Shown here in pieces: positions 57,746 through 64,000 of a stretch of 64,000 nucleotides of DNA (its first letter is position 1; the number at the start of each line of letters is the position of its first letter). The notes under the pieces were generated by a model. The model searched no databases and was not told the DNA's origin. It saw only the letters and a list, made by a program, of their open reading frames with translations. The stretch covers positions 40,634,977 to 40,698,976 of the forward strand of contig CM055061.1 of assembly GCA_029204045.2 (NCBI GenBank), in the 5' to 3' direction. The translations under genes and the position numbers were made by a program. The DNA is from Tillandsia leiboldiana. Taxonomy: Eukaryota; Streptophyta; Magnoliopsida; Poales; Bromeliaceae.

Positions 57746-58031
57746 GTACACTGTTGTATATATTGGGGTTACCTCCCGGTTGGGTTTAGAGCTTGTACTT
57801 GAGGATATTGTATTATTATTATTTTTGGGAGGCAGACGGTGTTGTTTCATTTCCAGTTGTACAGTGATTGATTTTAGTTACAGCAGATTTTCATTTATAG
57901 CTCTGATATCTGTTTAGTTATAGTACTTTTCTTGCAGGTAGGACGCTTCGCCTATGCGGGTTGGCATAGGTGGCGGATCTGTTTGGCGGGCCCGGGTCGC
58001 AGTTTCGACCCCGGGGCGTGACAGATTAGAG

Positions 58032-58048
58032 TGGTATCAGAGCCTAGG
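58032..58048 (+). other. Primer-binding site of the second non-autonomous copy
   Basis: TGGTATCAGAGCCTAGG, eight bases after the LTR end. It is identical to the site at 17618-17634. Confidence 0.9.
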
Positions 58049-61000
58049 TTGTAGGTCATGGTGGACTTAGAAACCCTAGGCTTTTGGTTTGACCCTTGGT
58101 TGACTTTGTGAGAGTCGTGATTTTTGCGAGAGTCCTGATTGAGTTTTATGCCTCTCCCGAGGGACGGGAGGAGTGATTGGCATGTTTATTCTCCTAAGTG
58201 ATTATGTTGGCTGCAGACAACATAATGCTGTGGAACGGGTGACATGCTTTAGACTTTCGCTGGATTGGGTCGAGTGTTGTTGTGTGCTGTTTTGTTGTTT
58301 CGTCGTGGCGAGCGGTGTTTCCCCGACGCTGGGTTTTGACCCGTGTGCATCCTGTCATAGCGGTTGAGCTTGAGCAGTTGGTTTTGGGCCGGATACCTGG
58401 ATTGAGGTCAGAGAACCCCGGACCCAGATGACAGGATTATCAGAGGCTTATCAGCGGCTGTGGGAGCAGCTGGTCTTGGTGACACAGTTGTCGGAGCACT
58501 GAGTAGCCCCCTCTGTGCCAATGTTTAGTGTCGAGGCACCGAGGCAGGGTGGATGGTTGACAGCTGGTGAGCTGTGGGACATTATCGACCTATTGAGCCA
58601 TATTTGACAGATGAACCACCCTGACTCGTAAGATTGAGTTTGGAGCCTTTGGAGGCAGAGTCGCGGCTGGTGGTGATGGAGTGATTAATTGAGAGCCTCC
58701 CTGTGCTTGTGAGTGTATGCAGTTGTTGAACTGCGCGCTCCAGATTCGAGGGACGAGGCGCATAGGATATATGAGACTGGGATGTGGATTGCGCCAGGAC
58801 ACCTTTCTGTTATTCAGTCCCTCCATTGTAGATTTAGACGCCTCGTTGGAGCAGGCATTTTGTATGGAGCGTGGCATTGCAGTTCCTTTGGGCAGAGATC
58901 TGCCGCCAGAGGTGAGTTCAGGATTTTGGCGCTTGGCGCCGGATGATGGAGGACAGATTGGCCGGCAGGGGCATGACTAATTTTCTTTTCTTGGATGACG
59001 AATTCCCGAGATGTCAGAGGTCGGGTGGACCCCGAAGGCAACGTCGGTATTTTATTTGAGTGGCGCAGCGATGGCGTGGATTTGTTATCTGCGGAGGATC
59101 TTGTTCGTCGCCTCAATGTGATCAGAGACAGAGATCGTGCTTCCTAGTGATAGCCCTGATTTTCAGGCAGATTGAGCGACAACCACTTGCTTTGAGCGGA
59201 TGAATCTGTGCCGCCCGGTGTGAGGGTGCCACGGTAGTGGATTGAGTGTCGCAGGTGGGATTTCACCACGGTAGTCGGAGTTAGAGCATGTTCCACTCTT
59301 ACATGGGTTAGAGGCAGATTTGTTACCACGTGCACTAGAGGTACAGGTTCCTGTTGTTGTTGTGCACGTGGAGGAGGCTTTTGGATCATGTCCAGTGCGG
59401 CCGAGACCGCGAGTTACCGGCAGAATTATTGGAAATTATAGCAATTAGGTGTTTTGACCTTATGCTAGAGATTGTTGGGCACTATGCCACAGGATGTTCG
59501 ACTGCGGCAAGAGAGGACTTTTGATCTTCGGCAAGGCGGGCAATTGGAGGCTTGCTCATTGAGGTTGTTAGAGCACTCTGGTTTTAGCAGGAGAGTGAGA
59601 GGTGCTTACGGCGGCACCGGGACTCATGGATATCTCTGTTTCCCATGAGATCCGGGTGTGATTTCACCTTAGTCGTTGGTAATGCCGCCGGTTAGGGAGA
59701 TAGAGATTGCGTTTGACGTGGTTCGAGGAACCGCGCCACCCTGGACGGCACCTCATTGGATATCGCCGGTAGAGCTGAGAGAGAGCCTTGGCACTGTTGC
59801 AGGGTCCGATGGATCGAGGGGTCTGTTTGACCTAGTGCCACGCCGTTGGTATACGGTGGTGATGCCACATCGTTGATACACGAATGTGAGGGTCCTTTTA
59901 TGGTATCTAGGACCTTATGATGGAGTTGTACTCCGGCAGTTGGTGTATGATGCGAGTACCCACTTGGTGTTAGACAGCTGAGGACTTCGCCTAGGGGGCG
60001 TTTTGGACGCGGTGGGGGCATTATGAGTTGTTAGTGAGGCCAATGGAATGACGAATGCCCTGTGGACTTCAAGATCTGAGGGATAGTAGGTCCCAGTTGT
60101 ACTTGGACGGACTGGGAGTGGTGTTTTCCGAGGATATTTTGATTTACTCCCAGAGTGACTTGGAGTACGAGGAGCGCTTTGTGGATGTGCTACCATGCCC
60201 GTGTGGATGAAGCGGTATGCCAAGTTATTGAGGTACAAGATGTAGCTGCAGAAGCATACCTTCTTGGGTCGCTTTTTTCGAGCCGTAGGGACGGCGGTGG
60301 AACCCGACCAAGTGGATGTTATTCAAGTTGACTGAGACCAACTTCATTCTTGAGGTGAGGAGCTCTAGACTTGGCGGTGCCAAGAGAGCATGGCCAATGG
60401 TTAATGTGACTGGTATTAGCGCCAATGCTAGTGTTTCCTGTGTTGGGAGATGGAACTGTGTGTTTTAGTGATGCCTCCCATTGTGGCGGTAGAGTTACCG
60501 TGGGTGGATCTTCGGTCCACACTTCATTAGTCCAACCCTATGAGTGTTGGGGCAGGATGAACCGCTGTTTTGCAGGCAGCTTGGGTTCCACAGTTGAGCC
60601 TTTCAGTACGTCCTTTATTTCCAGCTTGGATTGTTATACCTGGGCGTAGGCCATGCCTGCTTGGCTATCAGTTTTGATTACTCAGCATCTTGAGTGGGAT
60701 TTTCGCGGATTGTTGTTGCTGATTTGGGATTTTTGACCGCGAGTTTGAGCCTCCGCATTTTGATCGCCTTTCGAGCCAGTTTTCCCTCCCGTTCACTGAC
60801 GGTTTGGTCCCCGTCAGGGCATACCTTCGACCCGTGGATCTGTTGGAGTTATGTTGGCTTGTTGAGTGTCCAACCGTGGCTTGAGATTGTGTCTCTGGAG
60901 GATCCCTTTTGAGGGTAGCTCATGGTTGAGTAGGCCACTCGGGTGATTTTGGATCGGAAGTAACCGAGTGAAGACCCAGCTATTGGATCTTTTTCCTCAT

Positions 61001-61098
61001 GGGATGAATCTGTGGGTATACTTCGGGTGGTCCTGGTTGAGTAGACACCAGGAGGTGGTTTAGTGCGTGTTGCGCGGATGGTTATTCTGTTTCCCCGG
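58049..61098 (+). pseudogene. Decayed gag-pol interior, second copy
   Basis: Reverse-complement counterpart of 13733-17617: the first 300 bases match it almost base for base, and the last 140 bases before the gap match 13735-13870. No coding frame is open. About 340 bp of interior and the whole 3' LTR should follow but fall in or beyond the gap. Confidence 0.82.
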
Positions 61099-61198
61099 NN
61101 NNNNNNNNNNNNNNNNNNNNNNNNNNNNNNNNNNNNNNNNNNNNNNNNNNNNNNNNNNNNNNNNNNNNNNNNNNNNNNNNNNNNNNNNNNNNNNNNNN
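61099..61198. other. Assembly gap of 100 N
   Basis: Exactly 100 N, the usual placeholder for a scaffold join of unknown size. The flanks do not fit as neighbours, because the left side is the interior of a plus-strand element and the right side repeats 53310 onward. Confidence 0.98.
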
Positions 61199-64000
61199 TT
61201 CGGGAGCTCGTGGACCAAAAAGGGACCGCCTCGAGTCCTAGTGCGCTGTAGGCACCGCTACCACTACCACAAAAGGCAACAAAAACACATCGGCCCTCAT
61301 CATCTGTCTAACCCATCGCCAAGGGCAAGCCGGCTCGCGTGCAACCAGCATAGTCTAACAATCACAAAAGCAAAATCTTCTGTTGGCTCTCCAGATCACG
61401 ATCCTCCACGTCGTCCATAGTCGCAAGATAAACATGCTCACCAATCCACTCCGTCCATCCTCTGGGGCCACCGTAAACCAATAAGTCTGCCGGTCAACCC
61501 CGGCTCGACTGCATTGAACATGGTCAACAATCTTACCTCAAGGCACGGGGTTGGGGTAACAACCCTGCCTCGAGTCCATGCAGGAATGAAAAATGACCCA
61601 CGGTGACTAGTTCGCTGACACTGGCTCCTCCATAAGGCTGTGCGAATTTGTCCACTGGACAGGGGGTCACGCTGGTCTCTTCGATGTCACAACCCCTATC
61701 TTCGGGCTTTCTAAACCCCTATCCAAAAAGGGGCATAGCCCTGGTGGGACCTTGGATCCCCACGTCGAGATTACTGGATCATCTACAGCTCCGGAGGCCT
61801 ATGTGGCGTGTTGTGGGATTTGTGCCCCAATTGGACATTAGTGTGGGCTCAGTGTGTTTAATGGATCACGTGGGTGATCATTGGACTCCGTCGGATCGTT
61901 AGAAGTGGTTTCGCGCGAAGGGATATTAAATTGGGACTCAGCGCGAAGTTTGGACCAAGGATTACCTTTCCGGATGCCTTCGGCAAATTTTGGAGTTGGA
62001 ATTGGCGAAATGGACATCAAATTCGGATTCAGCGCGCGAAAAACGGTTTAAAAAGGACTACCCACTTGTCATTTTTGAGCACCGGACACTGTTCACGCCG
62101 GAACAGTGTTTCCGGCGGCGGCGGCAGCGGCGGAGCGGCCGCCGGCAGCAGCGCGGGGAGGAGGCGCGGGCCGCGGTCCACGCGGCAGGCGCACCGGGGG
62201 CTGGACGCGTGGCGGCTCAGGAGTGGGCCGGTCCGCGGGGCGCGGTCTACGGAGAGTGCGGGGCGCATGGTGCACCGGGGGGTGGACACGTGGCATCATC
62301 CTAGAGGTGGGTTCACGGCGGTTGGTCTACGCAGTATTCGGGATGGCTCATGGTTTATGGTGCACCGGGCTTGGACACGTGGCAGGTTTCTATTGGTTCG
62401 GTCCACGTGATTTCGTGCACCGGGTTCACTAGGCAGAGGCATGACACGTGGCATTCACCTATTGGTTGGTCAACTGTGCGCGGCAGGGGTGGCAGGCGGC
62501 GGCGTCAGGCGGGCACGTGGGCGCGGCAGGCGGGCGTGACCGGGTGCGTGCCACGTGTCGTCGTCCGCGGGTGGCCACGCGCGCGACGCGTGCGGCGGAT
62601 CGGCTGTCGCCTGTTTGGCGGCGACGTGGAGGCCCAGGATGGATTCGGGCGGCTCAGTGTTCGCGCGCGGGATTTCGGGCTGCTACAGTGCGCGCCCGAA
62701 AACCCCCAGCGCCCGGAAATTGGGACTAAATGGGTATTAAGTGATTTGTTTCTGCAATGTATAAAAGGGCCGAGTTCAACTGAAGAGAACTTTCTCCCTG
62801 TTCCTCCTTTCACAGTGCCACCTTCAAGAGTTTTCTTCATCTCCCTGGGACGGATCATCTGCAGAGTTCCAGATTTTTCAGCGGCACGCATCGAGGTTAC
62901 ATTTTTACGGCGCGGCGCGACGCTCGTTCGTTTGTGGTCTTCTTCGTCGCGTTTTGGTGCGAGGACTCCCCGGCTTACCCCGAGCACCTTTTTCTGTGAT
63001 TCTTGCGCCGTTGGCTTCACGACAGGTAGGGCTATGTTTCCCATGTTTACTGGTTTTTCCCATTCCGAGCTTTTCATGGGTCTTTCGGATCATCTTGTAA
63101 CCTCTTTTTCTGGGCGGAGTTCTGGGACAGCGGCGCAGGTGTTTTGGTGATATCTTCGCGCACAGGCATCGGATTGGGGCGATTCAAGAGGCGATTTGCA
63201 TCTACACATCACGAGGAATATGCCAAATTTTCTTGGAATTTTCTGAATATTTCTCGAAGGTGAAGAATATCTGTGAACAGTAGTTATTGCTACAGTTTTT
63301 GAGAGTAGTTTAATTCGAGGTGGTTCCCTTGTCGGAATTGTTTCTCAGTGTAGGAAGCTCGGAATTGGACGTGCAGGTACTCGTTTCGAAGGTATCGACG
63401 CGAGGATTGCTGTGGTATTTTTATTGGATTTTTCTGGGCACTTGCAGCAGGTGAAATAGGCACGGCTTTGGGACTGATTTTCAGATTGTGTATGTTGGTT
63501 AATTTTGGAATAAAAGTGTAATGTTAAGCCTTATTGTTGTACTCAGGGGTGTTTTCAGCTGTTTGAAGCCGAGGCTTGCGCGACTTGTACAGATGGTGTT
63601 ATGTTGGCAGATTTTGGACCGGGGCGTCTACCCACTTCACCGACTTCAGGTTTGCCTTGGTTTAAGCGCTTCAGGTGGGTAAGCTTATTATCAGTAATTG
63701 TTAAGGCAATGTTTATGCTGTGGCAAATATAAGTCCACTTGTGGGGATGTCACCCCTCTATGACTGATGCATGCATGTGTAGGGTACATGGTTATGTTGG
63801 TAAGTAGGTAAGCTTGTTAATGATATTGGTATAAATGATTGCAAGAATAGTATTTATGAGGTATACTGAGGACTTGCATGACTTGGACATCTATGTGATG
63901 ACTAGTGTAAGCTTACCTAGGATAATGTTACCCTATGAGATTATGTAACATGCCATGTTAGCACATAGCCTTTCTTGTGGTGGGATTATGCTTTGGGACA
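61199..64000 (+). repeat. Redundant copy of 53310-56132
   Basis: Starts with the decayed minus-strand pol remnant (61199-61740), crosses into the LTR-h start near 61743 and continues to the window end at the equivalent of 56132. It is about 21 bp shorter over 2.8 kb. Small indels are densest next to the gap. The TATA region (62760-62768) and leader repeat those of LTR-h. It could be a real duplication but looks like an unpolished contig end or alternate haplotype. Confidence 0.88.

Larger units (their letters stand above)
53854..58023 (+). mobile_element. LTR-h, 5' LTR of a second non-autonomous copy
   Basis: 4,170 bp, from TGTGAGGACCTGG to ...CCGGGGCGTGACA, followed at once by a PBS and interior, so it is a 5' LTR and not a solo. 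CACGTG boxes lie at 54410-54700, a TATAAAAG box at 54884-54891 and donor-like CGACAGGTAGGG near 55147. A 21-bp minisatellite lies at 56761-56844 and the hairpin region at 57457-57483. The preceding 5 bp are GCCCT; the matching TSD would lie beyond the gap. Confidence 0.88.

Noticed and set aside
53854..64000. Complete element with 61743 onward as its 3' LTR
   Set aside because: The sequence before 61743 repeats the 5' flank of LTR-h instead of the end of the interior, so it is not a normal 3' LTR.

Overview
This is plant nuclear DNA, almost certainly from gene-poor heterochromatin of an angiosperm with a repeat-rich genome. Nearly all of it is LTR retrotransposon sequence nested to four or more levels. 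The evidence is LTRs with TG...CA ends, 5-bp target-site duplications (TSDs) that match across insertions, initiator-tRNA-Met primer-binding sites, a Ty3/gypsy chromovirus-like polyprotein, a Ty1/copia gag and a decayed plant mobile domain (PMD) gene. I see no intact host gene, rRNA, tRNA or CRISPR array. The species cannot be named from the sequence.

Layout. Bases 1-2741 are the 5' part of a copia element on the minus strand: an open gag that runs off the left edge, a PBS and a 1.38-kb LTR. It sits in a gypsy LTR (LTR-a, 2742-5491 plus 23819-24553). LTR-a is split by LTR-b (5492-6332 plus 21350-23818), LTR-b by LTR-c (6333-9877 plus 21153-21349), and LTR-c by a complete non-autonomous element (9878-21152, TSD GTTTT) with two 3.5-kb LTRs around a non-coding 4.2-kb interior. 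After a short tandem array come LTR-d (24604-28320, TSD AATAG, with an oppositely oriented block inside), then LTR-e (28656-29579 plus 33709-35396), which is split by the plus-strand solo LTR-f (29580-33703, TSD ATCCC).

Bases 35397-52051 hold a minus-strand PMD pseudogene split by a 15.2-kb gypsy element (36322-51545, TSD ACCGA). That element carries gag, protease, RT, RNase H, integrase and a chromodomain-like tail, but its RT is broken by a 3.95-kb solo LTR (41677-45621, TSD GGGTC). It also has a frameshift, two premature stops and a 141-bp deletion that removed its primer-binding site. Bases 52052-53853 are a truncated LTR and a decayed pol remnant. Bases 53854-61098 are a plus-strand LTR and non-coding interior of the same kind as in the 9878-21152 element. 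A 100-N scaffold gap follows (61099-61198). Bases 61199-64000 repeat 53310-56132 with many small deletions and look like a redundant, error-rich contig end.

The gypsy LTRs (about 3.1-4.2 kb) share one architecture in the sense direction: a GC-rich upstream part with repeated CACGTG boxes, a TTCGGGCGCCCGAA palindrome, a TATA box roughly 0.7-1.2 kb from the LTR start, then about 2-3.3 kb of R/U5 leader with splice-donor-like AG/GT sites and a conserved hairpin. The most notable biological object is this giant-LTR family together with its non-coding derivative, which has two copies here and was probably moved in trans by relatives of the 36322-51545 element.
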